A stretch of 64,000 nucleotides of DNA from Lactococcus sp. dk101 (GCF_009601055.1 NZ_WITI01000001.1:80737-144736); one strand, 5' to 3'; shown: positions 25,960-36,045, numbered from the stretch's first letter. Numbers and translations are program-made. The notes: a model not told the origin generated them from the letters alone.

Positions 25960-26587
25960 AATGTCTAAAGAAAGGATTATTCGCTTTCTCGTATCCAATT
26001 TGTGTTGCTTGACCATGTCCTGGAAAGACTTGGATACGATCGGGCAGTGTAAATAACTTGCTCTTGATTGATTTCCGTAAGCTCTCATAATTTCCGGTCG
26101 GTAAATCCCAACGTCCAATAGCTTCTTTGAATAGGGTATCGCCGGTAAAAACAAGCTCATCATCTGGAAAATATAAACTGACACCACCAATCGAATGACC
26201 AGGTGTTTCTAAAACATGGAAGGAAAAACCTTTGATTTCGCTTTTCCTATCCACAGTATAGAATAAATCAGCATCTGGTGCGATAATATCTTGATGAAGA
26301 AGTAATCTTGAGGCATTTAACTCAGGTGCTTTGGGCCAAGCTTTCTCAGCCTCATGAAGATAAATCGTTGCTTGTGGTGCAAATGTCTTTAGTGACTCAA
26401 GCCCCATGATGTGATCAAAATGGGCATGTGTCAGTAAAATGGCGACCAAAGGCAAATTTAGATTGTCAAGTTCTGTCAACAGTTGCTCTGGATTTGAACC
26501 TGGATCAATAACCATGCACGCTTGAGCGTTGCTAAGCAGATAAGTATTTTCCTGAGCAATGGAATTAATAATTTTTTGTATTTTCAT
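25958..26587 (-). CDS. MBL-fold metallo-hydrolase (glyoxalase II-like, YqgX type)
   Basis: A 209-residue metallo-beta-lactamase-fold protein with the metal ligands in THAHFDH (about residue 53-59), the histidine in TPGHSIGG, the bridging Asp in FTGDTLF and the final His in FPGHG. This set matches the short glyoxalase II-like hydrolases of Gram-positives, which may hydrolyse S-lactoylglutathione analogues or other thioesters; the substrate is unknown. It starts 2 nt after the pbp1A stop region, so it is likely co-transcribed with recU and pbp1A. Confidence 0.85.
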   Translation of the reverse strand: MKIQKIINSIAQENTYLLSNAQACMVIDPGSNPEQLLTELDNLNLPLVAILLTHAHFDHIMGLESLKTFAPQATIYLHEAEKAWPKAPELNASRLLLHQDIIAPDADLFYTVDRKSEIKGFSFHVLETPGHSIGGVSLYFPDDELVFTGDTLFKEAIGRWDLPTGNYESLRKSIKSKLFTLPDRIQVFPGHGQATQIGYEKANNPFFRH

Positions 26588-26589
26588 GA

Positions 26590-28617
26590 TTAATTATTGA
26601 CCGTTACATAGGAGCCATCATCGGTAACGGTGCTTGGAGCAGTCCAGTCTGTCACTGTCGAAGGATCAGGATAGAACATCGACATCATGCTTCTAAAGAC
26701 GCTCGTCGCACATAAAATCGTATCGCCATAAATTGGGGTCATACGGTTTTTGTAACCTGTCCAAACGGACATCGAGTATTGAGGCGTGTAGCCGACGAAG
26801 TTTTCATCGGGCGAAACCATTCCTGAGATTGAACCGTATTTTTTGTCAATTTCGGCACGTTCAGTGTCATCGTAATTTGACGTTCCTGTTTTACCAGCGA
26901 GTGCTGTCAGTCCAGGAACATTTGCGTTTCCACCAGCAGAAGTTGAAATCGGAAGCTGTACGACACCTTTGAGCATGTCAGTAATGACATAAGCGGTAGA
27001 AGCTTTCATGGCCTGAGATTTTTCAGGTTTATAGTCAATTTCGCGTCCGTCAGAAAAGACAATTTTCGTCACATAATAAGGCTTCGTATAAACACCCTCA
27101 TTGGCAAATGCAGCATAAGCAGAAGCCATTCGGACAGAATTCACACCTTTGGCACTTGACTTGGTCGAATGAGACAAATTACTTGAAATCGCATTTGACC
27201 AAACCAGTGGTGACAAGTCAATTCCGACTTTATTAAGAAAATCATTGGAATTGGTTAAGCCGACTTTAATCAATGTTTTAACGGCTGGAATATTCCGTGA
27301 GTATTGAAGGGCTGATTTAACAGTCATGGTTCCCAAATAAGAATTATTCCAGTTCTTAAGTGCGGTTCCATCAGGATAAGTTGTTGGTTCGTCGCTGACC
27401 GTATCCGCAGTAGAAGTGTAAATGCCATCTTCAAAGGCAGGCCCATAGTCAACGAGTGGCTTCATGGCAGAACCCCAGTCACGATTGGTTTGAACTGCCT
27501 CATTGGTACCAAAAGTAACGTTTGATGGTGTATTTCGACCACCAATTTGAGCCACGACAGCTCCAGTCTGGACATTGACTACTGTTGATGCGACTTGCAA
27601 ATCTTTGTCAGGATAATTAACGTATGTGTCAGTATTGACAATGTTGTACAAGTTTTGTTGAGCAGCGGTATCTAAAGTCGTATAGACTTTAACGCCTGCA
27701 TTTGCAGTATCGACACCGGCCAATTCGTCAGCTTGCGCTTTTGCTTCTTTGAGGAAGTTGTCCGCGTAACGTGGAATGGTAACACTCTGTTTCAAGGGCT
27801 GCAAACCATCTTTAATCGGTGTTGCAAGAGCAGTCTTGCGTTCTGCGTCAGTAATTTTTCCATACTTGTACATGGCTTCAATGACCAAATCTCGACGGTA
27901 TTTAGCAGCAGTAGGATTTGTGTACGGATTGTAGGTTGTCGGCGCTTGAGGCATCCCTGCAAGGAGTGCAATTTGAGCGATTGACAATGCAGTTAAATCT
28001 TTTCCGTAATAAGCCTTTGCGGCTGTACCCATGCCGTAATAACCATTTGCCATGTTGACTTTATTGACGTATGCCGTGAAGATTTGCTCTTTTGTCCATT
28101 TTTGATCTAGTTGGAGCGCAAGCCATGCTTCTTGAATTTTAACACGTAAATTTCGGTCAGAAGCATCGGTTGAAAACATGCCCAATTTAATCAGTTGCAT
28201 ATCGAGCGTAGATCCACCATTGAGTGAGCCGCCCTTTAAGTTATGCATGAATGAACCTGCAATACGGACGGGATCAATGCCTCGCGTACTGAAGAAACGA
28301 TGGTCTTCAATAGAAGTGACAGCATTTACCAACTGAACAGGAATATTGTCAGTTTCGACAAGGGTTCTATTTTCCGTCCCCATGGTAGCAATAACGTTAC
28401 CTGAAGCATCTAAAAATTGACTAGATGGTGCAGACGAGAGTTTTGTTAAGTCCAATTTTGGCGCATCTTTCGCGTAATAAACAAAGATAGAACCGCCAGC
28501 AATTACCGCTAATAAAATTGCAGAAAAAAGTACAATAAAAAAAAGTTTAATTCCAGTGATCCACTTGGCTTTTGTCGAACGATGAGCTTTCTTGTGTTTT
28601 GATTTTGACGTATTTAT
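26590..28617 (-). CDS. pbp1A: Class A penicillin-binding protein PBP1A, with a non-canonical start codon
   Basis: About 675 residues if translation starts at the ATA at 28617-28615: a short basic tail (NTSKSKHKKAHRSTKAKW), one TM anchor (IKLFFIVLFSAILLAVIAGG), a GT51 glycosyltransferase domain with EDHRFFSTRG, and a transpeptidase domain with active-site SAMK (in WGSAMKP), SRN and KTGT. It polymerises and cross-links peptidoglycan. In this frame there is no ATG, GTG or TTG between the upstream stop and the TTG at 28455, which lies after the TM segment. A GAGGT site lies 8 nt before the ATA. Probably an ATG changed to ATA. It overlaps the end of recU, as in other cocci. Confidence 0.85.
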   Translation of the reverse strand: MNTSKSKHKKAHRSTKAKWITGIKLFFIVLFSAILLAVIAGGSIFVYYAKDAPKLDLTKLSSAPSSQFLDASGNVIATMGTENRTLVETDNIPVQLVNAVTSIEDHRFFSTRGIDPVRIAGSFMHNLKGGSLNGGSTLDMQLIKLGMFSTDASDRNLRVKIQEAWLALQLDQKWTKEQIFTAYVNKVNMANGYYGMGTAAKAYYGKDLTALSIAQIALLAGMPQAPTTYNPYTNPTAAKYRRDLVIEAMYKYGKITDAERKTALATPIKDGLQPLKQSVTIPRYADNFLKEAKAQADELAGVDTANAGVKVYTTLDTAAQQNLYNIVNTDTYVNYPDKDLQVASTVVNVQTGAVVAQIGGRNTPSNVTFGTNEAVQTNRDWGSAMKPLVDYGPAFEDGIYTSTADTVSDEPTTYPDGTALKNWNNSYLGTMTVKSALQYSRNIPAVKTLIKVGLTNSNDFLNKVGIDLSPLVWSNAISSNLSHSTKSSAKGVNSVRMASAYAAFANEGVYTKPYYVTKIVFSDGREIDYKPEKSQAMKASTAYVITDMLKGVVQLPISTSAGGNANVPGLTALAGKTGTSNYDDTERAEIDKKYGSISGMVSPDENFVGYTPQYSMSVWTGYKNRMTPIYGDTILCATSVFRSMMSMFYPDPSTVTDWTAPSTVTDDGSYVTVNN

Positions 28618-28618
28618 T

Positions 28619-29308
28619 TTAATTTACCTCACAAAGTTTTTTTATGATATCTAAATAAGGAAGGCGCGGAATTTGCTCAGACGGAATTTCGTAGCCAAAC
28701 TTTTGAATAAACGGAAGTGGAATTGATTTCAAGCCGTGCTTCTCATAGTAAAATTCTATCAGATTTGCTGAAGGAAGTAAATATGTTTTACCAAGTGTAG
28801 CAAAATGAAGCAAAACAAAGGCAATTCCGCCCTGTTTTAGAACACGTTCCATGTGAACGATTTGATGCTCATGGAAATTCTTCAGCGGAAAAACAGTTTT
28901 CTGCTGGGTTTCTTTGGCTTCAAAGTCAATATATTTCCCCTGCCAAACGCCTGAATAGTCTGTCGTTGACGCCTGTTTGAAGTAAGCTTCTGTGATTTTA
29001 GCGCGACTTCGTTTTGGATAATCCACTTTAACAATCTGAATGGGCGTCGGCTTTTTGTGAATGACCGCAAGCCCGCGACTCAAATAATAATTATTGGTCT
29101 CGTTGATTTCAGCTTCAAAATTCATGCCTCGCTTACCGAATTCGACCTTATTTGAGGTCTTGTCAGCACTGACAGAAGGTCTTTTGATCAATTTCAGCCG
29201 ATTTTCTAGCGAAACTGTTGGACTTTTATCCGGAATGGACGCTTTGACAGGCGCTGTTTTCACGCTTTTTCTGATAGGGCGTGAAATGCCATTTGGATAT
29301 TTTATCAT
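28619..29308 (-). CDS. recU: Holliday junction resolvase RecU
   Basis: A 229-residue RecU starting [11 protein letters not shown] at 29308, with GGAGGT just upstream; in-frame codons further upstream up to 29491 are not part of the gene. The nuclease core motifs are GKRGMNFE, the central [22 protein letters not shown] (catalytic Asp, Glu and Lys; shown here only by its ends ASTTDYSG and YIDFEAKET) and HEHQIVHM. It resolves recombination junctions and is encoded next to pbp1A as in many low-GC Gram-positives. A 14-bp palindrome lies in the gene at 29161-29174, coded as SVSAD. Confidence 0.93.
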   Translation of the reverse strand: MIKYPNGISRPIRKSVKTAPVKASIPDKSPTVSLENRLKLIKRPSVSADKTSNKVEFGKRGMNFEAEINETNNYYLSRGLAVIHKKPTPIQIVKVDYPKRSRAKITEAYFKQASTTDYSGVWQGKYIDFEAKETQQKTVFPLKNFHEHQIVHMERVLKQGGIAFVLLHFATLGKTYLLPSANLIEFYYEKHGLKSIPLPFIQKFGYEIPSEQIPRLPYLDIIKKLCEVN

Positions 29309-29393
29309 CTTGACCTCCTGTTCTCTTTTTTTTTCATTTAAGACTTGTAGTATAATGTTTATTATAGCATAGTTTAGCGGGGATATCACATAA

Positions 29394-29918
29394 ATGGACG
29401 CACTTTTAATCACAGGATACAGTAGTTTTGACCTTGGCATTTTTGACGAAAAGGACTTAAAAATAACCGTCATAAAAAAGGCCATTCGCAAGCGCCTGAT
29501 TGCCTATCTTGAAAATGGCTTAAAATGGCTTGTTTTCACAGGTTCAATGGACTTTGAATACTGGGCTTTACTCGAGGCAAAGGAACTGCAAAAAGAGTAT
29601 CCCTTCAACATTTCGACGATTTTTGATTTTGAAACACATGGCAAAAAATGGAACGAAGCCAATCAACAAAAATTAGCAGCATTTAAGACCGTTGATTTTG
29701 TCAAATATGCCTATGAAGATTATCAAAATCCGTCTCAATTTCGTCAGTATAATGAATTTCTACTGGAAAATACCGAAGGCGCCTTTGTCTTTTATGACGA
29801 GGAAAATGAAACACGTTTGCATTATTTGGTAGATAAAATGCGTGCAACGGAAGATTATGAACTCGACCTTCTCAATTTTGAAGATTTGCAAGAAATATTT
29901 GAAGACATGAACGAATAA
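29394..29918 (+). CDS. YpsA/UPF0398 family SLOG-domain protein
   Basis: A 174-residue protein divergent from recU, a constant neighbourhood for this family. The N-terminal [17 protein letters not shown] and the [14 protein letters not shown] stretch are typical of the DUF1273 (SLOG, Rossmann-like nucleotide-binding) group. In Bacillus YpsA affects cell division and glucose responses; the biochemical activity is unknown. GGGGA lies upstream of ATG. Confidence 0.88.
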   Translation: MDALLITGYSSFDLGIFDEKDLKITVIKKAIRKRLIAYLENGLKWLVFTGSMDFEYWALLEAKELQKEYPFNISTIFDFETHGKKWNEANQQKLAAFKTVDFVKYAYEDYQNPSQFRQYNEFLLENTEGAFVFYDEENETRLHYLVDKMRATEDYELDLLNFEDLQEIFEDMNE

Positions 29919-29994
29919 AAGAAAATTATTTTCATTTTTTTTCATTTGCACTTTTTTTGCTACAACAATTTTGATATAATAGAAAAAAGTATCT

Positions 29995-30058
29995 AAAACG
30001 TTGGCTCATTTTTTGAAGGACGTTTTAATCTATTTTCTTTCCAAAATCATTTGGAAAG
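29995..30058 (+). promoter_or_regulatory. Two hairpins in the spx leader
   Basis: After an extended -10 (TGATATAAT, about 29972-29980) the leader has AAAACGT...ACGTTTT (29995-30001 with 30020-30026) and a 9-bp hairpin CTTTCCAAA-ATCA-TTTGGAAAG (30037-30058). Neither is followed by a T run, so they are not plain terminators. Confidence 0.5.
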
Positions 30059-30093
30059 CTATAAAAAAACAGAAGAGAGTAGGATCAAAAAAA

Positions 30094-30483
30094 GTGATTG
30101 ATTTGTATTTGTCTCCTTCATGTACGAGTTGCCGAAAGGCACGTGCCTGGCTACAAAGTCATAAAGTTCCATATATAGAACACAATATCTTGACTCAACC
30201 ATTGACACCGGATGATTTAAGAAAGATTTTGACCAAGACAGAAAACGGGACTGAAGATATTATTTCAACCCGTTCCAAAGTTTTTCAAAAATTGGCTGTT
30301 GATGTTGATAATTTAACCATCAATGAACTGATTGACCTCGTGTCAGAGTTCCCCAATTTGTTGCGTCGTCCTATCATTACTGACGAAAAACGCCTGCAGA
30401 TTGGTTTCAATGAAGATGAAATCCGCGCCTTTTTGCCTCGGGATTATCGTCGTGCCGAAATGTCTAGTTCGATAAGGAAATAA
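30094..30483 (+). CDS. spxA: Spx/ArsC family redox-responsive regulator
   Basis: A 129-residue Spx read from GTG at 30094 (translated as M), which gives the family start IDLYLSPSCTSCRKARAWL with the CXXC switch (CTSC, residues 10-13). An upstream in-frame TTG at 30001 is rejected: it lies in the hairpin leader and would add 31 residues without homology. Spx binds the RNA polymerase alpha C-terminal domain and redirects transcription under thiol stress. Followed closely by UPF0223 and SuhB-like genes, a conserved order. Confidence 0.9.
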   Translation: MIDLYLSPSCTSCRKARAWLQSHKVPYIEHNILTQPLTPDDLRKILTKTENGTEDIISTRSKVFQKLAVDVDNLTINELIDLVSEFPNLLRRPIITDEKRLQIGFNEDEIRAFLPRDYRRAEMSSSIRK

Positions 30484-30485
30484 GG

Positions 30486-30764
30486 ATGAAAGAGAATTAT
30501 TCATATCCGATAGATTTGACATGGAGTACTGCTGAGATGACAGTGGTGCTTTCATTTTTAAATCAGGTCGAAAAATATTATGAAGCAAAAATTGAATGTG
30601 CTGATTTTTTAGCACATTACACAGCATTTAAAGAAATTGTTCCTTCAAAAATGCAAGAAAAGCAAATTGGGCGTGAATTTGAACAAGCAAGTGGCTATTC
30701 TATTTATGAAGCAGTAAAGGAAGTCAAAGCAAGTGAAAAAAAATATGTCAGCCATCAAGCTTGA
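30486..30764 (+). CDS. UPF0223 family protein (YktA-like)
   Basis: A 92-residue small, mostly helical protein beginning MKENYSYPIDLTWSTAEMT, typical of UPF0223. It starts 3 nt after the spx stop, with AAGGA overlapping the stop codon, and overlaps the next gene by 20 nt, so the three are translated as one unit. Function unknown. Confidence 0.88.
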   Translation: MKENYSYPIDLTWSTAEMTVVLSFLNQVEKYYEAKIECADFLAHYTAFKEIVPSKMQEKQIGREFEQASGYSIYEAVKEVKASEKKYVSHQA

Positions 30765-31518
30765 ACGAGCTAAACAATGGGTTCAAGAAGCTGGAATTTT
30801 TTTAAGAGACAATCTTTCAAATCCAATGGAAATAACCGAAAAATCAAGACATGATGATTTGGTGACGAATTTTGATACTGCCGTGCAAGAGTTGATTGTA
30901 GGGTATATTTTGAGTGATTTTCCAGAAGATTTGATTTTGGCGGAAGAGGATAAGAAGAGTCTGACTTTTTCTGTTGACATTCCACATTTGTGGATTTTAG
31001 ACCCTATTGATGGGACAACAAATTTCATTGTGCAAAAGGACAAGTTTGCGATTATGCTTGCCTATTATGAATATGGTATTGGAAAATTTGGCATCATTCT
31101 TGATGTCATGAAAAACAAACTTTATTGGTGTGATGAGAACGACGCTTATCGTGATAAGGTCAAGCTCACTCAAAAGAAATATCAGCTTAGTCAAAGTTTG
31201 ATTGGGGTCAATGCCTACATGTATCGAACCAATACAGGTGGTCTCTTGACGCTGAGTCTCAATACACTTGGCGTTCGGTCATGCGGTTCGGCTGGCATTA
31301 GTTATACCGAGCTGATTGAAGGTAAAATGATGGGCTATTTTAGCAATTTGCAGGTTTGGGATTATGCTGCAGGGCAGTTAATCACAGATAAATTGGGCTT
31401 TGTTACAAAAGCATTAGATGGGCAAGCGCCTCGATTTGATGGGCGGCAAATGATTTATACAGTGCCTGCAGATTTGCTTGATGAAGTCCAAGAAAAAATG
31501 AAACAAGACAACTTCTAA
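30745..31518 (+). CDS. Inositol monophosphatase family protein (SuhB-like)
   Basis: About 257 residues from ATG at 30745 (a GTG at 30733 is in frame and also possible). The metal-binding motifs of the family are present: EEDKKS region (LAEEDK), [12 protein letters not shown] and [10 protein letters not shown]. It hydrolyses inositol phosphates or other small phosphate esters, or acts as a SuhB-like factor; the actual substrate is not evident. Last gene of the spx cluster. Confidence 0.88.
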   Translation: MSAIKLERAKQWVQEAGIFLRDNLSNPMEITEKSRHDDLVTNFDTAVQELIVGYILSDFPEDLILAEEDKKSLTFSVDIPHLWILDPIDGTTNFIVQKDKFAIMLAYYEYGIGKFGIILDVMKNKLYWCDENDAYRDKVKLTQKKYQLSQSLIGVNAYMYRTNTGGLLTLSLNTLGVRSCGSAGISYTELIEGKMMGYFSNLQVWDYAAGQLITDKLGFVTKALDGQAPRFDGRQMIYTVPADLLDEVQEKMKQDNF

Positions 31519-31546
31519 TTGACCGAAACATTTTTTATGTTATAAT
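31519..31546 (+). promoter_or_regulatory. murA promoter
   Basis: TTGACC (31519-31524) and TATAAT (31541-31546), spacer 16 bp. The -35 overlaps the stop codon of the previous gene. Confidence 0.7.
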
Positions 31547-31619
31547 AAATAAGCTTTTAAGCAGGTCAAATGTTTGGGTATTATTTACATTTGAAAGCGA
31601 ACCGAAGGGAAATATTGAA

Positions 31620-32903
31620 ATGGATAAAATTATTGTAAAAGGTGGCAATACACGACTTCAAGGTGAAGTTGAGATTGAAGGTGCTAAAAATGCCGTTCTT
31701 CCTCTGCTTGCAGCAACATTGCTCCCAAGTGAAGGCGAAGTGGTCTTAAGCAATGTTCCCATCTTGAGCGATGTTTTTATGATGAATAACTTGGTTGAAC
31801 ATTTAGGTGTTGACTTAGCATTTGACCAAGAAAAGAAAACAATCCACGCTAAAGCAGGAAAAACAATCGAAATTAAAGCACCATACGAATATGTCAGTAA
31901 GATGCGCGCCTCAATTGTTGTGATGGGGCCAATTCTTGCAAGAAACGGACATGCACGTGTTTCAATGCCAGGTGGCTGCTCAATCGGCTCGCGTCCGATT
32001 GATTTGCATCTCCGAGGTTTCGAATTAATGGGTGCAACAATCACGCAAAATGCAGGCTATATTGAAGCAAAGGCAGACCATCTCAAAGGGGCTCAAATCT
32101 ACATGGATTTCCCATCTGTAGGTGCGACACAAAACTTGATTATGGCAGCAACACTGGCTGACGGTACTACGACGCTTGAAAATGCAGCGCGTGAACCTGA
32201 AATTGTTGATTTGGCAAACCTCTTAAACAAAATGGGGGCTAATGTTAAAGGTGCAGGAACAGATACCATCATTATTAAGGGTGTCAAGTCAATGCACGGT
32301 GCAAAACACGCGGTTGTTCAAGACCGAATTGAAGCAGGAACGTTTATGGTCGCTGCAGCGATGACACACGGAAATGTCTTGATTAAAGACGCCATCTCAG
32401 AACACAATCGTCCTTTAATTTCTAAATTGACTGAAATGGGCGTTAAATTTACAGAAGAAGCAAACGGAATTCGTGTGGTTGGGCCGGAACGCTTAAAAGC
32501 GACAACGGTTAAAACTTTGCCACACCCAGGTTTTCCGACAGATATGCAATCACAAATGACTGCTGCTCAAGCAGTTGCTGAAGGCGAATCAACCATGATT
32601 GAAACGGTCTTTGAAAATCGTTTCCAACATCTTGAAGAAATGCGCCGAATGGGCTTGAATGTAGAAATCACACGCAATACAGCATTGATTGAGGGAACAA
32701 AACAACTTCAAGGCGCAGCCGTTAAATCAACGGATTTACGTGCGTCAGCAGCTTTGATTTTACTTGGACTGGTTGCTCAAGGGCAAACAGAAGTGTTTAA
32801 ACTCAATCATTTGGATCGTGGCTATTATAAATTCCACGAAAAATTGAAAGCTTTGGGGGCAAATATTGAACGTGTCAAAGCTGACGAAAACGAGGAAGAC
32901 TAA
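31620..32903 (+). CDS. murA: UDP-N-acetylglucosamine 1-carboxyvinyltransferase MurA
   Basis: A 427-residue EPSP-synthase-fold enzyme that adds enolpyruvate to UDP-GlcNAc, the first committed step of peptidoglycan synthesis. The catalytic, fosfomycin-reactive cysteine is in [10 protein letters not shown] (about residue 119). Start [18 protein letters not shown] has the conserved Lys-Asn. GAAGGGA precedes the ATG. Its last base overlaps the start of the epuA gene. Low-GC Gram-positives usually carry two MurA paralogues; the adjacency to epuA fits the one called murA1 or murA in streptococci. Confidence 0.95.
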   Translation: MDKIIVKGGNTRLQGEVEIEGAKNAVLPLLAATLLPSEGEVVLSNVPILSDVFMMNNLVEHLGVDLAFDQEKKTIHAKAGKTIEIKAPYEYVSKMRASIVVMGPILARNGHARVSMPGGCSIGSRPIDLHLRGFELMGATITQNAGYIEAKADHLKGAQIYMDFPSVGATQNLIMAATLADGTTTLENAAREPEIVDLANLLNKMGANVKGAGTDTIIIKGVKSMHGAKHAVVQDRIEAGTFMVAAAMTHGNVLIKDAISEHNRPLISKLTEMGVKFTEEANGIRVVGPERLKATTVKTLPHPGFPTDMQSQMTAAQAVAEGESTMIETVFENRFQHLEEMRRMGLNVEITRNTALIEGTKQLQGAAVKSTDLRASAALILLGLVAQGQTEVFKLNHLDRGYYKFHEKLKALGANIERVKADENEED

Positions 32904-33094
32904 TGTTTAAAAAGACCATAAAATTTTTAGGAGTGAGAATATCTTTGTTGCTGCTCGTCTTGATTTTGTTGGTTGCAGCAGTTATCTTTGGCTTAATGCT
33001 CGGCTACGGCGTGCTTGGTGGCGGAAATGCCATACGTATTTTTGATCAATCCTTATGGCAAGACGTTATGACAAAATTAAATCCAAAAAAATAA
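32903..33094 (+). CDS. EpuA-like small membrane protein (annotated as DNA-directed RNA polymerase subunit beta)
   Basis: A 63-residue protein with one TM helix (about residues 12-38) and a short outside tail ending in WQDVMTKLNPKK. It overlaps murA by one base. The size, position and pattern match EpuA of streptococci, found between murA and endA and wrongly named in many databases. Function unknown; no endA follows here. Confidence 0.8.
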   Translation: MFKKTIKFLGVRISLLLLVLILLVAAVIFGLMLGYGVLGGGNAIRIFDQSLWQDVMTKLNPKK

Positions 33095-33119
33095 AAGGCC
33101 TAGCCTTTTATTTTTTTTT
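33091..33119. terminator. Bidirectional terminator after epuA
   Basis: ATAAAAGGC (33091-33099) pairs with GCCTTTTAT (33103-33111) around CTA, with T and A tracts. Confidence 0.85.
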
Positions 33120-34334
33120 GATTTGTTTTGCTGTTGTTAAAAAGTGTAAAAAGTTAGCCACGATAAACAAAGCACCCGTGATGAAAATTGCTCGGTAACC
33201 CCAAGTATTAGCAACATAAGCCCCAATCAGTGGGCCAAAGACACCGCCGAGAGACATGAAGGATTGATTGTAAGCAAAAATGCGACTGGTCATTTCACTT
33301 GGCGATGATTTTGTCATCAACGAATTGATCTGAGGTAACATAGCGGCATCGGAAATCCCAATCATAAAGCGAAGGAGCATGAGTACAAAAATGCTACTGA
33401 CAAATGCTGTCGGAATTTGAACAATGAAGGCCAGTATAAATCCGCCAATCAAAACGTATTGAGGGCCGATTTTATCTCCGATTTTTCCAAAACGTGGTGC
33501 GGCGATAATGGTTGAAATTCCTGGCAGGGCAGCGATTATTCCGACGAGCAAGGTTGTGTTCCATGAGGTATGATTGATTTCACGAACAAAGAGTGCCATG
33601 ATTGGATTGATGGAAGTATTGACGATTTGGATAACCATCGTTGTGATGAACATGCCAATCAAAAGATTTTTATTGGGTAAATCTTTAAAAGAATGGCTGG
33701 CAACTTGTTTGTCATTGCTGACAAGTTCGGTTGGTTTGTGATTTTCTGTCACTGCAAAGATGACTAAAATCGTAACGACGAAAAGAAAGAAACCAGTGAT
33801 GAGAAAAGTGCCACGGTAAGAAAACATGGAAGAAATAATGCCGCCGAGTAAAGGGCCAATCAACTGACCTGAAGTGGTACCAGTAACGATGATGCCCAGC
33901 GCCCTCCCGGCTTTAGCTTTCGGCGTTTGGGTAGCAATTAAAGCAGTGGCATTGGAGATGAAACCTCCAAACAAGCCTTGCAAGGCACGTAACACAATCA
34001 GTTGCCAAACGTTTGTCACGCAAGCCATCAAACTGATGACAATGGCCATGCCAAGCGCAGCACGAATGAGCATGGGTTTACGCCCATATTTGTCGGCTAA
34101 TTTTCCCCAGTAAGGAGAAACGAGTGCTGTCATGATGAAACTAATGGCAAAAGTAACACTCGATAAGATATTTAATGTTGCCGTATCAAAATGTCCGAGT
34201 TGTTCGATATAAAGCGGTAAAAAAGGCATAAAAGCGGAGAAGCCCATGCCTGCCATAAATACGCCAAACCAAAGAACAACAAGATTTCGGTTGGCCTCAG
34301 CTTCAATGCTGAGGGCTGTATTTTTTTTAGTCAT
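33108..34334 (-). CDS. MFS multidrug efflux transporter (PmrA-like)
   Basis: A 408-residue major facilitator with 12 predicted TM helices. The antiporter motif A appears as GKLADKYGRKPML (about residues 74-86) and motif C-like GQLIGPLLGG at about 156-165, marking a drug/H+ antiporter similar to PmrA of pneumococcus. Substrates cannot be read from the sequence. Monocistronic and convergent with murA-epuA. Confidence 0.85.
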   Translation of the reverse strand: MTKKNTALSIEAEANRNLVVLWFGVFMAGMGFSAFMPFLPLYIEQLGHFDTATLNILSSVTFAISFIMTALVSPYWGKLADKYGRKPMLIRAALGMAIVISLMACVTNVWQLIVLRALQGLFGGFISNATALIATQTPKAKAGRALGIIVTGTTSGQLIGPLLGGIISSMFSYRGTFLITGFFLFVVTILVIFAVTENHKPTELVSNDKQVASHSFKDLPNKNLLIGMFITTMVIQIVNTSINPIMALFVREINHTSWNTTLLVGIIAALPGISTIIAAPRFGKIGDKIGPQYVLIGGFILAFIVQIPTAFVSSIFVLMLLRFMIGISDAAMLPQINSLMTKSSPSEMTSRIFAYNQSFMSLGGVFGPLIGAYVANTWGYRAIFITGALFIVANFLHFLTTAKQIKKK

Positions 34335-34476
34335 ACCGACATTATAGTACTTCCAAAAACTATTGTCAATAGTTAAAAAGTTATGAACGATATTTTAAGC
34401 TGTCCTTAATCTTAGTATATTTTAATTAAAAGATAAAAATAATTCGAATTTCATAAGAAAGAACTGTCGTAAAGAC

Positions 34477-34604
34477 TTGAAATATAAGGTTTTTTATGCT
34501 ATTCTTGAAAGGTATGAAATTCTAGGGGGAAAAAGTGCCGAACTTGTTTATAAATAAGGAAAAGGTTTACTGACAAAGGCCCCTAAAATAAGGAGAATCT
34601 AAAA
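34477..34604 (+). promoter_or_regulatory. tig promoter and folded leader
   Basis: TTGAAA (34477-34482) and an extended -10 TGCTATTCT (TATTCT at 34500-34505) with 17-bp spacing. The leader holds TAGGGG (34523-34528) that can pair with CCCCTA (34580-34585), closing a domain of about 50 nt that includes a smaller hairpin (CTTGTT-TATA-AATAAG); the ribosome site AAGGAG follows at 34590. The remainder of the 34335-34604 gap shows nothing specific. Confidence 0.55.
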
Positions 34605-35888
34605 ATGACTGCAAGTTTTGAAAAAACTGGTGTTAACAATGGTACACTTTCATTTTCAATCGACCAAGAAACAATCAAAAATGGTCTTGATAAAGCATTT
34701 AATAAAGTAAAAGGGAACATCGCTGTTCCAGGTTTCCGTAAAGGTAAAATCTCTCGTCAAATGTTTAACCGTATGTACGGTGAAGAAGCTTTGTACGAAG
34801 AAGCTTTGAACGCTGTACTTCCTGAAGCTTACGATGCTGCTGTTAAAGTTGCAGCTATCGAACCAGTTGCACAACCAAAAATCGATGTTAAAAAGATGGA
34901 AAAAGGTTCTGACTGGGAATTGACTGCTGAAGTTGTTGTTAAACCTGAAGTTAAACTTGGCGACTACAAAGGTCTTGAAGTTTCAGTAGAACTTTCTAAA
35001 GAAGTAACTGATGCTGATGTTGAAGCACGTTTGGCTGCGAGCCAAAATAACCTTGCTGAACTTGTTGTTAAAGAAGACGTTGCTGCAAACGGCGATACAG
35101 TTGTTATCGACTTTGCTGGTTCAGTTGACGGCGTTGAATTCGAAGGCGGAAAAGCTTCTAACCACAGTCTTGAACTTGGTAGCGGTCAATTCATTCCTGG
35201 CTTCGAAGAACAATTGGTTGGCACTAAAGCTGGTGACGAAGTAGAAGTTAAAGTAACTTTCCCTGAAGATTACCAAGCAGCTGATTTGGCTGGTAAAGAT
35301 GCTATCTTTGCAACAACAGTTCATGAAGTTAAGACTAAAGAAGTTCCTGAGCTTGACGACGAATTGGCAAAAGACATCGACGAAGAAGTTGAAACTTTGG
35401 ACGAATTGAAAGAAAAATTCCGCAAAGAATTGACTGAACAAAAAGCTGAAGCTTTTGATGACGCTGTAGAAACTGCTGCTATTGATGCTGCTGTAGCTGC
35501 TGCTGAAATCGTTGAAATCCCAGAAGAAATGATTCACGAAGAAGTTCATCGCGCGATGAACGAATTCCTTGGTGGAATGCAACAACAAGGTATTTCTCCA
35601 GAAATGTACTTCCAAATCACTGGACAAACTGAAGATGACCTTCACAAACAATACGAAGCAGACGCTGACAAACGCGTTCGCACAAACTTGGTTGTTGAAG
35701 CTATCGCTGCTGCTGAAGACTTCGCTACATCTGATGAAGAAGTTGAAGCTGAAATCGCTGACCTTGCAGCTCAATACAACATGCCAGTTGAACAAGTGAA
35801 GAGCTTGTTGCCAGTTGATATGTTGAAACACGATATCGCTGTTAAGAAAGCTGTTGATTTGATCACTTCATCAGCAGTTGTAAAATAA
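34605..35888 (+). CDS. tig: Trigger factor (ribosome-associated chaperone)
   Basis: A 427-residue trigger factor with its three parts: the ribosome-binding N-terminus containing [14 protein letters not shown] (about residues 42-55), the FKBP-type prolyl isomerase domain (about 150-240, [13 protein letters not shown] and PGFEEQLVG) and the helical C-terminal arms. It binds nascent chains at the exit tunnel. Very strong codon bias indicates high expression. It has its own promoter and terminator. Confidence 0.96.
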   Translation: MTASFEKTGVNNGTLSFSIDQETIKNGLDKAFNKVKGNIAVPGFRKGKISRQMFNRMYGEEALYEEALNAVLPEAYDAAVKVAAIEPVAQPKIDVKKMEKGSDWELTAEVVVKPEVKLGDYKGLEVSVELSKEVTDADVEARLAASQNNLAELVVKEDVAANGDTVVIDFAGSVDGVEFEGGKASNHSLELGSGQFIPGFEEQLVGTKAGDEVEVKVTFPEDYQAADLAGKDAIFATTVHEVKTKEVPELDDELAKDIDEEVETLDELKEKFRKELTEQKAEAFDDAVETAAIDAAVAAAEIVEIPEEMIHEEVHRAMNEFLGGMQQQGISPEMYFQITGQTEDDLHKQYEADADKRVRTNLVVEAIAAAEDFATSDEEVEAEIADLAAQYNMPVEQVKSLLPVDMLKHDIAVKKAVDLITSSAVVK

Positions 35889-35903
35889 TTTTGAAATAAA
35901 ATG

Positions 35904-35938
35904 AATGGTCAGTGCTGACAAAGCCTGATCATTTTTTT
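35904..35938 (+). terminator. tig terminator
   Basis: AATGGTCAG (35904-35912) pairs with CTGATCATT (35925-35933), followed by a T run. The loop contains a near copy (13 of 14) of the dispersed palindrome. Confidence 0.75.
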
Positions 35939-36045
35939 ATTTTATTGATAAGTCTTGGATTAAATCGCCTAACTCTTAAAATCAAATAGTTGATGACATT
36001 GTAATTAAACTTTGTGAAAAAAACGTCAAAAAGTCCTAAAATGAG

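Noticed and set aside
30001-30093. N-terminal extension of Spx from a TTG at 30001
   Set aside because: It runs through two leader hairpins, has no homology, and Spx proteins start at the GTG at 30094.
35121-35831. A 236-codon open frame on the minus strand inside tig
   Set aside because: It is antisense to the trigger factor gene, has phenylalanine- and serine-rich low-complexity composition from biased codons, and no ribosome site.
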